Assembly: GCA_949317995.1 (NCBI GenBank)
Contig: OX439050.1
Span: 48,733,777 to 48,797,776 of the forward strand
Direction: 5' to 3'
DNA from: Acholoe squamosa
Taxonomy: Eukaryota; Annelida; Polychaeta; Phyllodocida; Polynoidae
DNA: 64,000 nucleotides
The translations under genes were made by a program, and so were the position numbers. Positions 26,239-38,206 of this stretch are shown piece after piece. Below the pieces are notes generated by a model, which ran no database searches, was not told the origin of the DNA, and was given only the letters and a program-made list of their open reading frames with translations. Numbering within the stretch: the stretch's first letter is position 1; every line of letters starts with the position of its first letter.

Positions 26239-26504
26239 CTGTAAATAGAATTAAGTCTGAATATTAAACCTGATGGTACAAAAGCATATTGAATAATAAC
26301 AGAAGTATCCTATCATTTCAGAGAAAGGTCACATGATATCTAGATACTGACCATTCTTCATTGCACTATGTATTACCACCATTCGTAAGATAATTGCAAT
26401 GGATGAGTCAAAATTATGTCAAAAATCCTATGGATGAAACTGTCAATGGGTATGAAGGACATCAATAACATCATTTACATCAAAAATAACCAAATGTAGC
26501 ATAC

Positions 26505-26543
26505 CGAAACAGCCCTTTTGAACTTGCTAAATGACATCGGTGC
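26505..26543 (-). CDS. Exon 20: second aromatic/basic module
   Basis: Thirteen codons, APMSFSKFKRAVS (residues 601-613), phase 0, acceptor TTCCAG and donor GTATGC. It shares the pattern P-M-x-F-x-(F)-K-K/R-F with exon 14 and is likewise followed by an acidic exon ending in Trp. Confidence 0.65.
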
Positions 26544-26980
26544 CTGGAATGTGATAAGGGGATCAACTGTATCGGTATCATCGCCAAGAGAGGGAGCTCA
26601 TAATTCATGATTAGGGGTATTAAGGGTATTATGTCAAAGACATCTCTTATGACATGGAAGGTTTATATATATTTTTCAATGACAAGGCCTGTATTTCACT
26701 ATCTAAGGAAGAACTTGTATAATAGATAGCTTTATCCGAGGAAAGGGGCTAAGATTTTTATGACTATTTGGGGAGGGGAAACACCTGAGTGATCACCCTT
26801 TAGGTACATTGGTCACTGCCTTCGTTCAAACTGTTACACATGGACAAAGCTTGCTTTGATTGATATAGAATGTCCTGAAAATCATGGAAATAATACATCT
26901 TGAGTTAAATTGAATGAAACGCCTTACAATTGATGTACTTATGCAACATGAACATAATTATGTTCAGCATATATGATTAC

Positions 26981-27049
26981 CGCTGCGCTCTTTGCAGGCT
27001 CTGGCTTTTTTGCAGGCTCTGGCTTTTTTTGAGCTTCCTTTGGCGTAGG
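26981..27049 (-). CDS. Exon 19: Pro-Glu-Pro-Ala-Lys repeat
   Basis: Twenty-three codons (residues 578-600), phase 0, acceptor CTCTAG and donor GTAATC. It contains two copies of KKPEPA (an 18-bp direct repeat), a PEVK-like or linker-like composition. Confidence 0.7.
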
Positions 27050-27217
27050 CTAGAGAGAGGAAAAGGAAAAATATCAGCTTTCACAAGGAACCAGTTATTT
27101 CGGTGGAAATAGTCTGTACAAAGATCACTTATAAATGATTCACCTATCTAAGTTGAAGTTACCAGCATTTCCTAACTGAGCATTAACAAAGAAATAAAAA
27201 GTTAATGAAAATCTCAC

Positions 27218-27283
27218 CTTCGGCTTCACTGCAGACTTCTTTTTATCATCTTCGGATGATTCCTCTTCACTGGATGATTCCTT
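27218..27283 (-). CDS. Exon 18: Ser-Glu cassette
   Basis: Twenty-two codons (residues 556-577), phase 0, acceptor TTTCAG and donor GTGAGA. It starts KESSSEEESSEDDKKKSAVK and ends PK. It is a short form of exon 12. Confidence 0.75.
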
Positions 27284-27586
27284 CTGAAAGTAGAGATGGC
27301 TTATTAGAAATTTAGGTTTCTCCATGAATCATATGCATATGCATTGGTCATAATTATAAAGGGTATTTTCATCATGGGTCAATTACATGGGACAGTTGAA
27401 TTTTCAGGTATTTCTGTATGCCTTTTTCTGTCCCTTCTCTGGTGGTTGAACAAATTGTATTTTAATTAATGTAGCGGGACGGCAGTGCGCAGGAATACAT
27501 GTACATGATACCTATAAGCTGGAGACCCTTCAATAACTAAGTACATGTCATGCGTTTCCAGTGTATGGAATAAGTAAATACAATAC

Positions 27587-27622
27587 CTCTTTCTTCTTTG
27601 GAGCAGGTTTCTTTGCAGCCGC
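27587..27622 (-). CDS. Exon 17: Ala/Lys/Pro microexon
   Basis: Twelve codons, AAAKKPAPKKKE (residues 544-555), phase 0, acceptor TTTTCAG and donor GTATTG. It is basic, and resembles linker-histone tails in composition only. Confidence 0.65.
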
Positions 27623-29416
27623 CTGAAAATATAGGATGTACATTCTTAACTCAATTAATGGCCTACAATCACTTTTATCACATCAACAACCAGTTACAGA
27701 AGCATTATGTAGGCAATTTCTAAGGCACCATCTTCCTAAAGAGGAAGGTCTAGCATGTTGAGTCGGAGATAAAGGTTTACATTATAGGTTTCTGTTTCAC
27801 TATATACAATGCAGCAGCTACTGCACTGTAACAAAAGCGATATCTTGGCTCTTTGCTATTGGCTACTGAAATATAATAACTGCTATATGAGATAGGCTCA
27901 CTCTTAGACAGGGGCGTAGGAAAAGGGGGAGCCAGAGGGGCCTGGGCCCCCCCAATAATGAGGAGGTTCCCTATATAAGCCTATATTAAAATATAGCAGG
28001 CCCCCCCAACCGAGACCCCTGCCCCCCCCCCCAATTAAAGATTTGCTTCCTATGCCCCTGCTCTAGGATGGTGACTGCTCGATTCCAACCAGCCAGCTAC
28101 TAGATATAATACTGTTGACATATTTGCGTATGGGTCAAATGTATTTTGGGCATTGGACAAAAAATGGAGGGTGGAAACAAACAAAGAAATGACAGTGATA
28201 CATGGGTTGAACGCTATCACTTCCAACACAGTCCATCTACAAGAATGGTTCTGAAAGGATATGATGCTATTATCATTATTCTCAAGAATAAATAATTCAA
28301 AGTAGCAAAAATGTCTTAAATGCCAAGTAATGCATATCTGTTCAAAAAGGCAGTAACTATTCCACAGACATGCCTACCATAATTATGAAGGAAGAAGATT
28401 CGTAACAGAAGCAACACAAACTCTCAGAGTGAAATTGTAGGCTGCATGCAGAAGGCGGTTATGGTATAGAGGGCATCCTGCCCACGAAGAAGGATTGTGT
28501 ACAAATATATATTTTGTTCAATTCACTAGAGAATGAACAGGTCGCCTTTTCTTTGCTGGACCAATATCAATTGATAAAAATGAATAAACATGAGGTCATA
28601 AAAAGGATACACTTCATAAAAGACATGTATAGGTCAGTGGCCTTGATACACATACAGCATTAAGTTGAGACATGCTATTATGCAATGAGCCCGGGAATTG
28701 AGTTTGAGAATTGATTTTGCGAATACATCATAAGCCTTAATTCAATAAAACACAATCATGTGATCAGGTATTTCTGTAATCAGAAAAGTTGCAAGAGATG
28801 CCGATGGAATGGTTTATTAAAAGGGGAAGTAGGCTTGGAGTAAATGGATATAACAAAACACTCATCAGGGTACAAGTTCAACTGTAAAGAGACCAGAGCA
28901 CGTTACAAGTTTGTAAGGAAGGCGGAGTTGGGCTGTTGGGTGGCATGCGAGTTGGGTGGCATGCGGGGCTTCCAATCTCACATGACCACATGTGTGCTGC
29001 CAGATCTATCCCCCTACCTTGGGAGCTAAAAGACTTTACTTTTGAAATGAGTTCATAATTTTATTTTGAGGGCAAATGCTTTAAATTGGAGTAGGTTTTG
29101 AGTAGAAAGCAAACGCCTAGCATCACAGAGAGACAATGATTGTGTATGATAACATTTGATTCCAGATAGAGTTATGACTCAAAAAACAAAGAGGAACATT
29201 GGTGACAACGTTACCCTACAAACTGTAGCCTGTATGCTTAGTTTTCAAGTAGAGAGAGATTTTGAGGTAGATACACATGATAGCTGCACAGATGATCATG
29301 TATAAAAAAGGAGCCCCAGCTCATAATTACTGGTCACATGGGATCCATATATATACTGAAAGAGGGGATACATTAGGACAAAATCAATAGGGGTAAAGTT
29401 GACATGCCAACTCAAC
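27623..29416 (-). other. Intron 16, containing a hAT-like MITE
   Basis: About 1.8 kb. Besides the MITE at 27909-28060, it contains a short direct repeat GTTGGGTGGCATGCG near 28940-28965. No exon was recognised. Confidence 0.6.
27909..28060. mobile_element. hAT-like MITE with CAGGGGCGTAGGA termini
   Basis: A 152-bp element with terminal inverted repeats CAGGGGCGTAGGA and TCCTATGCCCCTG (one mismatch). The flanking octamers CTCTTAGA and CTCTAGGA match at 6 of 8 positions, as expected for an aged 8-bp hAT target duplication. The interior has G-rich and C-rich blocks around AAGCCTATATTA. It is non-coding and so non-autonomous. A truncated relative lies at 57237. Confidence 0.75.
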
Positions 29417-29515
29417 CTTCTTCTTATCATCATCTGATGATTCTTCTTCTGATGAACTTTCCTCCTCAGAAGATGAACTCTCCTTCTTCTTTTTCTTGTC
29501 ATCATCTGAATCAGC
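29417..29515 (-). CDS. Exon 16: Ser-Glu-Asp cassette
   Basis: Thirty-three codons (residues 511-543), phase 0. It starts ADSDDDKKKKKESSSSEEES and ends SSDDDKKK, with an SSSEEE unit repeated twice. The donor is GTTGAG and the acceptor tract is short (TTACCAAAAG). Confidence 0.7.
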
Positions 29516-30696
29516 CTTTTGGTAAGAGGGGAAGACATGACATTAATTTGACCATTATTATGTACGTAGGTTTGTAGCACAGTGTGTGAACAGATATATA
29601 CAAGGAATAAGGGATGTGTGGGGTACAGCGAGTATCCATTCCTCCTAATTCAGATATCCATTCTTCCTAATTCGCTTCTCTAATGGGACATAACCAGCTT
29701 TATATGACTACTCATAGTGGTGAGATTTAGACAATAAAAGGTCATTTGGTATTCAAAGTAAGTGAGTTTTTTTTGTAGCTATATCATTGTATTCTTTCAT
29801 CTGATATTGGGTTGAAAAACAAAACATTAACATTCTTCAGATGAATAAGTAATGCTTGAAAATATTGGAAAGCCTATATCAAAATCAACAATTGATACAA
29901 TGATTTGAAGGCTAATTTGTAGTAGCAAATATATCAGATCTGGAGTTCCATAAACAATGTAATAAATGGGGATACAATTCGTCTTGAAAATAATCTAACA
30001 AAACATAAGTGAAGAAGAGCAAAACAATCTAAGAAAGGAAAAACATATTGTAGAAAAATGGATCGATGGGTAGTTACTGAAAATAGTCAAAAGTACTCAG
30101 CAAGGTAAATGATATGAAAGAGAAATGATGAGCGAACTTGTCATAATTGCAAATATTGTGTAGAACAAAATGGCGATGGACATTACATTCCATCACATTT
30201 TGGTCCAAGGCATTAGTCAATTGGAAAGAAGCAGTATTGTAGACCTGTAAGTAGGATATAAGTAAGTTACTTATGATGTTTATATTACATTTTCTCTAAG
30301 TAAACATGCTGGCTGCATGGGTACAACTAATCCCATACAATTTACCCAACCACATACCTTCTGCAGATGTTGATATGGATAGTGTGATATCAATGAAAAC
30401 CGTAGCATATTTCTTTAGGTGATATGTTGATTTCTCTTTTTATTTCAAATAAAATAAGAATCCTTTTGATTTTTTTGAGCATTATGATATTTTACTTATC
30501 TACATACTCCATCCGTATATACAATGCAAAAGGCATGTAGTAGGTACTTGGAAGCGTATTAAGTATGTTTGATTCCTCTGATGAGCAACAATTTGCTCTA
30601 ATGCCCGACTTTCACTGGTGTGACTGTATTGACCTATATCACTTTCTACATCACACCAGTAGAGTTACAGCATCAATTAGGAATCTATTTCCCTAC
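29516..30696 (-). other. Intron 15
   Basis: About 1.2 kb, AT-rich, no recognised feature. Confidence 0.6.
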
Positions 30697-30723
30697 CCAT
30701 GGTGGTTTTTCATCATCTGAATC
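30697..30723 (-). CDS. Exon 15: nine-residue microexon ending in Trp
   Basis: Nine codons, DSDDEKPPW (residues 502-510), phase 0, acceptor TACAG and donor GTAGGG. It is acidic and ends in Trp, as does exon 21. Confidence 0.65.
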
Positions 30724-31199
30724 CTGTACAGAAATGTAATTTTCTGTTAGTGTTCAACATTGAAAGACGGTACAGACAGTATAGTTTTATATAATTCTCT
30801 TACATGCTAACTGTTCTGAAGAAAGCAACAAATTCTTTCTAAGTAATGCATTAATTATGTTTCATCTCATTCCTTCAGAGAAAAAAAATGTTTTCTTTCC
30901 AGATTTATATAGGTATAGGAAAATCTTTGTTGTGAGCACCATCAAGGCTTACCTTATTCTGTATCAAGACTAATAATACATTTGGAATGTGTTTAGTTTT
31001 TTTCAAATTGCAAATATTTCCCAAAGGTATCGACTGGGGGTACATGTTAATATTTCTTGGCATAGCAATTATAATTGATGATCCTTTTTTAATACAATCA
31101 CATCCAATTTTTTCCTAAAATGTAAACATACTATATACATATCGATCTTTTCTTCTATGTGTTCTTTAGCCACCCTTTTTGGAGGCAGTATTAACCTAC

Positions 31200-31250
31200 C
31201 GGTCGGCTGAACTTCTTGAAGCCGAAGCCCATTGGCTTAGCCAATGTACT
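31200..31250 (-). CDS. Exon 14: aromatic/basic module
   Basis: Seventeen codons, STLAKPMGFGFKKFSRP (residues 485-501), phase 0, acceptor TTCCAG and donor GTAGGT. It breaks the Lys/Glu pattern with Phe-rich basic sequence. It pairs with the next exon to form a module repeated at exons 20-21. Confidence 0.7.
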
Positions 31251-31945
31251 CTGGAAAATGACAGAACTCTGACTTGTAGAGACATATCAAATCTCCTACT
31301 TGGTCATTTAGGTGCAAATCTTTTATCATACCTTTTATATCCACATGGGGTTAAATGAAAATGTGCCACTGGGTTCTATCTTTATGGTATGACCACTTTC
31401 ATGTTCACCCCCTTTAATTAACTAATTGAATAGTATAGATATCATTCTGATGACCATCCTTTAACCAACAACAAATTTGAATTATTGGTAGTGGCATATA
31501 CATAACAGACATATAATGCAACATCTATACGGCACATGGCTATTGTATTATTGACCAATGGGAAGCATCCCTGGCATTTTCTGCGGAGACGGGGGCTGAA
31601 GGTGTTAGTCATAGTGCAGTCGGGGTCTAATGGCAGCCTCCATAGCCCAATATGCTAATGCCCTATACAGTAGTGAGTTTATGATTTTACAGCATATGGG
31701 AGAAGTGATTGTGAATAATATCTTTTCTTTAATGAAAGGCAAGTCCCTTTGCTGAAAAAAAAGAAGGAATGTGCTCAAAGTTGATTATTTTTTCAGACCT
31801 TTAAACATAATTTTGTGATGATCCAGGGGTCCATTCAGAGAGTGGATGGATTCTCCCAAACGAAAGAATGCCAATAGCGAACCTATGATGTATGGAAGAA
31901 AAGAAAACACACAAAAATTTGAATTTATGCAAAGTTCACACTTAC

Positions 31946-32032
31946 AGGTTTCTTTGCTTCCACCTTGGCTGCTTCTGTCTTCTTGACCTCCTCCTTGACT
32001 GGCTTCTTTTTCTTCTTGTCATCCTCAGACTC
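31946..32032 (-). CDS. Exon 13: Lys/Glu/Val/Ala cassette
   Basis: Twenty-nine codons (residues 456-484), phase 0, acceptor TTTCAG and a strong GTAAGT donor. It begins ESEDDKKKKKPVKEEVKKTE and ends VEAKKP. Its spacing of Pro, Val, Glu and Lys resembles PEVK-like spring sequence; that resemblance is compositional only. Confidence 0.75.
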
Positions 32033-34006
32033 CTGAAATATTCATGGGATACATGTCTGAATGTGCAGTAAAGGGCAGATTCCTTCAAGGCTAATTCCAG
32101 CCCAGATGTAGTATGTGGCATTGCTTGACATAACATCCATAAACCAGAAGGATTTACATTTGGCATAAGCTTACTAAATGATATTGGATTATGTTCCAGC
32201 ATCAATCTAATAGAGCTTGTGTATGCTACCTTTCAGCCTAAATTTGTGATGAGAATTATCTCCGCCAATGGAATCAAGCACTGTAGAGTGACAGCTAAAA
32301 CAGGCTTAAGGTGGGTTGCTACCATTGAATCAAAGATCCTAGATTTTCTTCGTTTTTCTCCCAGAAGTACAAAAAATCATCTAGAATAAGAATATATATA
32401 AAAAAAGTGGGGGTCCCGAGCTACTTTTTATTCTACAGATTTTTGAAAAATAAAAGTATTTTAATCTTCACCCAGAAATTAGAGAAAATGTGTCTCAGAT
32501 TTGAGAATTTTTTTCTGTCATAACTATTTAACACAGAGATATGAAACCTTGCATGGCAAACGGTCTGATATCCCTATTCATTAAGAATTTTTTATTTTAA
32601 GTCCATAACACGGCATTCTGGGTAAATTTCTCATTTTCCGGAAAAGAGATAGGTAAATATTCCTTTATTTTATAACAAAAACAAATAAAATTCATATTTC
32701 CAACCACTAGATTTTTCTTAAACTTCTTCAGAATATCATTCAGATAATTTGCTCTTCAATAAGAGTAATTTTGATATGGGGTCCCATGCATTATTTTATA
32801 GTTTTGGCCATGTGAATTAAAAAAGTATTGGAAAATCTGACAAAAATCCATATTCAAAGCACTGCATGATGGGTAAAATGTACACATTCTTGGCAAAAAA
32901 TTGCTCCATGATATGCCCTCAGTCACTGTGAACAGCCTACCATTTCTATAGCATTGTCTTGATCATATGGGGACTATAATTATAAAGTACAAGAGATTGT
33001 TGGAAAAAATGAAAAAAAAATCTAGATGTAAATATGCCAAAATTTCAAAGTGTCATAAAATGCACAATTTTCAGCAGACTTACTTGAATTTTTTGTGGGG
33101 ATTTAGGGCATATATATGTACGTGCACACCAAAAATAGTGTCATTCTGATGAAGTAAACATATATGCGCAGGGGCCTGCGCAGTAGGCTCAATCTGAATG
33201 GTAGTGACCCACCTTAAACTCAGCTATGTCAGCAGAATGACTTTTGCCTGAGTAAACCATGAGCGTATTTCTTTTCCTGTTGATGAGTACAGATACTTAT
33301 CCTGAACCATTTATTAGCTTATTCGGTTTCATCTCTAGAACAAGAAAAGGGAGCAAAGATTTAGTCTCTAAATCCATGCTAACTGCACCTTTTGCTGATG
33401 TTCCCGTGTTTGAGCTTACATTTTTTTCTCTTTAAAGGTTTTAAATGTATAGGTGTTCTGTGTCTGTATGTCATCTTCATGTACAACTTATGGATTTGAT
33501 CAGAATCTTATGGAGAAGTGGAACGAAGAGTGTAAGTGTCACCCCACAGCAAAAGCATAATTAGGTACAATTAGCAAAATTGATAATCTGGTTCACTATA
33601 CACACAGAGATAAAACACCAAGTTAATGAAGACAAAGTAAACCAATCTGTAGATAAACAAATGATTGGTATGTGTTACTACTATGTGATTTTGGGCAGTG
33701 TGGAAATTCAAAGTAGATCAATTATCTCAGACTATTTACAATGTCAAATCTGAGTCACCCATATTGACTACATCCGTGGCTGCTACTGGAATGTATGGAT
33801 GGGGGTCTTTATATGATAATATGCATAAGACATGAACCTACTACAAGTAGTGGATTATTATCAGTAAAATGATTATTGTCAAACCTCAGCACAAGGGTAA
33901 AGATAGATATCAGCACAGAAGTCAGTAATCATTGGTGGTTTTGAAATGAGTTAGTGGTGAAATATCAGGATGTAATGAATGGGGTTGGGTAGGGTCTTCT
34001 TACTAC
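32033..34006 (-). other. Intron 12
   Basis: About 2 kb. Roughly half is the TTAA-flanked transposon; the rest is AT-rich with no recognised feature. Confidence 0.6.
32310..33213. mobile_element. TTAA-flanked non-autonomous DNA transposon (0.9 kb)
   Basis: The left end GGTGGGTTGCTACCATT and right end AATGGTAGTGACCCACC form 17-bp inverted repeats (two mismatches). TTAA directly abuts both ends (32306-32309 and 33214-33217). TTAA duplication is typical of piggyBac- and Kolobok-type transposases. The interior is AT-rich with no ORF of note and includes two related ATTCTGGGTAAA / CATGATGGGTAAAA segments. It sits in the intron upstream of exon 13. Confidence 0.8.
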
Positions 34007-34156
34007 CTCTGACTCTGACTCAGATTCTGACTTTGATGATGATTTCTTGCTGGTCTTTGTGGCCGGTTTCGCCTCCTCCTTCTTCTTTTTCTTTTCGTCC
34101 TCAGAAGATTCCTCCTCACTGCTTTCCTCCTCTGATTCTTCTGATGATGATTCCTT
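34007..34156 (-). CDS. Exon 12: Ser-Glu cassette ending in a Ser-Glu dipeptide run
   Basis: Fifty codons (residues 406-455), phase 0, acceptor TTACAG and donor GTAGTA. It starts KESSSEESEEESSEEESSED, then a Lys block and PATKTSKKSSS, and ends SESESESE. It shares the KESSSEE opening with exon 18. Confidence 0.75.
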
Positions 34157-34511
34157 CTGTAATTGTGTTTGTTTTTCAGTTGTGTATACATTCATAAATA
34201 TATACATCTAAACCAATAATGTATGCAACATAATATGTAGCAAGCATCATGCACAGAACTGGCTTAGTATAGAGTACTCCTATATATAAGACTATATAGA
34301 AGCAGGCTTTAGGCATACTTAAATAAAGTAGTCTTGTTCTCCTTCAGTACAGAGTAAAATTTGATACTCTGTACAAAATGTTATAAAAGGACAAATGAAA
34401 ATAGTAAAGTAGTGAAGATAGTTTTGATAGTTGGGTATAACAAGGGGGTGAATGAGCACTCCTATGATATCGGCATGAGTATTGGCAGCATGCAGTGGGT
34501 GCCTTTTCTAC

Positions 34512-34613
34512 CTTTTTGGCCGCATCCTTCTTTGTCTTCTTTTTCTCGTCCTCACTCTCTTCTTCACTGCTCTCTTCTTTAGACTCCTCCTCTGAAGATT
34601 CCTTGCCTGAGTC
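34512..34613 (-). CDS. Exon 11: Ser-Glu repeat cassette
   Basis: Thirty-four codons (residues 372-405), phase 0, donor GTAGAA. It starts DSGKESSEEESKEESSEEES and ends KKTKKDAAKK. The acceptor used here (GAAAAG) is weak; an alternative AG lies 6 bases downstream and is also in frame. Confidence 0.68.
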
Positions 34614-34799
34614 CTTTTCATTCAAGAAAATCGACATTATGTCATTTATTCTATGTACTCAAAGGGAAACGTTCACCATCAAAATTTCTGTCAAAATTCA
34701 TTCCTCTTGCATTACCACAGTATTCTTGAAAGGGAATATTTTTTATGCAAAATAGGATGGACAAGGAGTGGAGGGTGTATTTGAGCTGTTAGTCTCTAC

Positions 34800-34934
34800 C
34801 TTCTTTTTGGTAGGCTTCTTGTCTTTCTTTTCTGTTTTCATTACTTCCTTTTTCTGCTTCTCTTTGTCGCTCTCTTCTTCACTACTCTCCTCTTCACTGG
34901 TCTCTTCTTCTGATCCTGACTCTTTCTTTTCCTT
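34800..34934 (-). CDS. Exon 10: Ser-Glu repeat cassette
   Basis: Forty-five codons (residues 327-371), phase 0, acceptor TTGCAG and donor GTAGAG. It starts KEKKESGSEEETSEEESSEE and ends KDKKPTKKK. Its architecture is close to exons 9 and 12, consistent with tandem exon duplication. Confidence 0.75.
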
Positions 34935-35342
34935 CTGCAAGAAGCATCAAATCTATGCTACTATTTTCACAGTGCACATGCAGTCCCCCTGTACCTATAG
35001 CCAAGGTTTCATTAGTCAGATGCTATTTCTAGATCTCTCAGTATGTACATGTGAGACAAGATTATCTCGGAAAGTCATAAAATTATCATTTCAAAATAGC
35101 CAATGTTCTAAATTAATGTCTAATCTTTTTCTTTAAAGTTAGATTTTCCATTCTCTGTATAACATATTTACAGTTCAGAATTAAAAGGATCATCTCAATT
35201 AGAGTTCGTATGTATTGTCCAGTATGCACGAGAGTAGGTTGGCTGTGGAGAATAGCTGGTCAGGGGTTCATCATGCACCCAGAAACATGCAGAGTATGTA
35301 TTTGTTTTGATTTTGATTTTGCCTTCTCATCTGTGCCAGTAC

Positions 35343-35474
35343 CTTTTTCTTAGACACTTTCTTTTTTGCTTTCTTTTCATCAGCACTTCCCTCCTCTTCA
35401 CTCTCCTCTTCACTTTCTTCCTCACTCTCTTCTTCACTTTCACTTTCAGAGCCAGACTCATCATCTGATTTCTT
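35343..35474 (-). CDS. Exon 9: Ser-Glu repeat cassette
   Basis: Forty-four codons (residues 283-326), phase 0, acceptor TTGCAG and donor GTACTG. The centre is a run of ESEEE units, followed by ADEKKAKKKVSKKK. The 2.7 kb intron upstream of this exon shows no further convincing exon. Confidence 0.75.
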
Positions 35475-35841
35475 CTGCAATTTTCACATGACCCACATTA
35501 GAATCTATGCTCCATCTCTGTAACCTAAAGGTATTATTCATATTCCTGCAAGAAAGGTTGGGGCATCTACCTCACGTATATTAGTAGAGGATTCTTCTGG
35601 ATTAAATGAAAATCATGGGAATGTCAAATACCTCTTTGGAATGCTGTGAAATACAAAAAGAAATAATGAGTAAGGACACCTTGATTGGTATTGTATAAAT
35701 GGGTCTTATACTCATTGGGCATGGAGACCTTTCCATGTTGGCACAACACTTTTTGCCAATAATGAGAACAGAAGTGACAAAAGCACTGAACACAATGACA
35801 ACCATTCTTTACTTCAAAACAATGGACAGACACTCAGCATT

Positions 35842-35917
35842 ATATGTGGCAGAATCTGCGAAAAGGGACCTTATTTCAGGGGGAATAACGTCTCTTTTGC
35901 CAGCCCAGGTCACATAT
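35842..35917 (+). repeat. 76-bp dispersed repeat, copy 1
   Basis: Begins ATATGTGGCAGAATCTGCGA and ends GTCACATAT, so its ends are inverted copies of ATATGTG. The core CTGCGAAAAGGG is shared exactly with copies at 47446 and 48944. Confidence 0.7.
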
Positions 35918-37745
35918 GAGTAATGGAATACAAAGCAAGAGGCCACTACCCATGACTGATGACCAGGAATCAGAATGGAACCTTTTGAAACACGAATCAC
36001 AAAAACAAATCACGACCAGTAACAGTTATCAGACATGATATTAATGATCAACTTTAGATTTCTCTCTCTGTTTGTGGTGTTTCCTCGGTGTACCAGATGG
36101 ATTTGAACTCAAATATCAGTTGCATCTTCTTTAACGATACCACCCTCCACAACCTGGGCTAGTTTTATCTGGAAGGGACATTATCCTCCTTGATGCAGAA
36201 TTTGCCAAGTGACATATCCAGTTGCCACATGTATTACAATGTCCCAGGGTGTCTTCAAAAGAGCAGTTATTAATTCAGCTGGCCTACCTCATCTGTAGAA
36301 TCCCCTCTCCTACATCGGGCCCTTTTGAGCTTGGTCAGCATCCATCGCTGACAGGTGGCTGACCACAGGTCCAGCATAACTACAGACTGTGTAGAACTGC
36401 TCCCCAGGGTTACCCCAGAGAGCAGCTCAGTTAGTAGGCCTCCTGCTGCTCCGTACATAGAGCTTCGCCTTCCTGGTAAACCACAGGGAGAATTGCTCCT
36501 CAATACTAATCCATAGTTAGAATGGCAGTTACTCGCCACCTCCATTCAAGTATGCAGCCTGTCGAAAGCTCCATAAACAGACAATGGGTGTTCAGTCTAT
36601 TCCAAGCCCGATGCAAAAACATTATATATAAAGAAGTCGTTAGTCTGTCTGTAAGTCCATTCAGAGACCTTGTAAAGCCTCCTGATGGATCAGGTCTTTA
36701 TAAAGCAGCCCTGCTGAAGAGGTTTTCAGCCCATCAATTTTAGTGCTCAGTATCCTGATTGAACTGATCCTACCCTGTCATAAATTATGATGTGGCTCTT
36801 CTGTTAAATAACTAACTCCAGCCCCCAAAACACCAGCTGAGGACAGGACAATGAGAGGGCCTACCAGTAAATCAGAAATTCGATCAATAGGAGCTGTTAC
36901 TGCATTGACTCTGCCCCGGCTGGTGGGCAGCTACCCTGGATGGCTCCTATCTCTAGTATAGATATACATTGCTTACTGTGCTTAATAATTTAGTCAATAC
37001 TAGGTCTATTCACTCAATAAAACTGTATTTGTCTAACTATTGTATCTTATACCACCATGTAATATTATATCACTGTGGATAGCCTCTTCAAGGCTTAGAA
37101 CTATTCATTTGTCTGACTGAATGAAGCCTAACTCCAATACAGGGGAGTAAGAACACCAAACTCAAGGCAGTGACCTAGTGAGATTGTCTGACCCTGGAAA
37201 TTTAGACTCATGTCCTTGTTCGCATCTCAGCATACATCTAAGTCACAAGCAAAGGAATGGATCATGTCTACAGTAACGGGGGGGAAGAGTCATATAAGCT
37301 TATAGAAAATGCCCCGAAACGAAACCCCAAAAAAACTTGGTTCCTAGGCCTCTGTAAGCTTGGGATCAAGTGTGATTAAAATGTTTCACCAGAACATCTA
37401 CGAAATCCGACATATCCTACAGGGTTTATACAAATAACAAACGCTCAAAAGAAATGCTGGCAAACACAAAACAAGATTATAGTTATATATGCTCTTACAA
37501 TACTATCACGATAGGGTAATTTGCATATACAATCCCCTACAACACTAACATAATGAAGTGATGACTACAATTATCGGATATAAAATCTAGGATGATGCTA
37601 TGAGTGGCCAGTAATAAAAAGGAATGCTATGAATATAATGAAAGCTAACAAATGAACCGACAAACAATATAAAAACCCAAACGGCTCAGGTTGGTATTCG
37701 ACTGTCGGTCTAGTGAATGGCAGATATATACAAGAAATATTCATA

Positions 37746-37908
37746 CCCGACTCAATATTTCACATATACAACAAAGATTAACCCTTACGTGCCCAGAATG
37801 TTTGATGTGATAACGAGATGGCCCATACTTTCTAAGCCATGTTGATAAAACCAGTTTTCCCAAAATAATTCTGGGCATGGAATGGTTAAGGCAAAATATT
37901 GAGTCGGG
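37746..37908. mobile_element. Palindromic hairpin MITE
   Basis: Outer inverted repeats CCCGACTCAATATTT and AAATATTGAGTCGGG are perfect. Inside them lies a second pair, TTAACCCTTACGTGCCCAGA and TTCTGGGCATGGAATGGTTAA, so most of the 163 bp can fold into one hairpin. No coding capacity. Confidence 0.7.
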
Positions 37909-38206
37909 GCTACAAGGAAAAGATCAGAGACAGAAAGTCCAGGAAAGTTTCACACGATAACATCAATACAGCGATCTAAACAGGGAGTGCTACAACAAAT
38001 GCATGCAATTTGTCCTTAGTGAAAGGACTCAAAGACCACTAACTAACAAACAACAGAGGATGTTACAACAAGGACTTGGCAACACGCCACTGATTAACCA
38101 ATGGTAGGGCACAGAGCAAAAGGTGCTTGACAACAGGATCCTTGAGACTACTGACGGTACATAATTGGATATACTGACGATGACACTCAACAGAGAACCT
38201 CTGTAC

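Larger units (their letters stand above)
35475..38206 (-). other. Intron 8 (2.7 kb)
   Basis: It contains one copy of the 76-bp dispersed repeat (35842-35917) and the 37.7 kb hairpin element. A 91-codon open stretch at 36545-36270 (minus) lacks convincing splice sites and is not called a gene. Confidence 0.6.

Noticed and set aside
36270-36545. 91-codon open stretch on the minus strand ending GDSTDEVGQLN
   Set aside because: It ends near a GTAGGC donor-like site but lacks a pyrimidine-rich acceptor and any resemblance to the cassettes.
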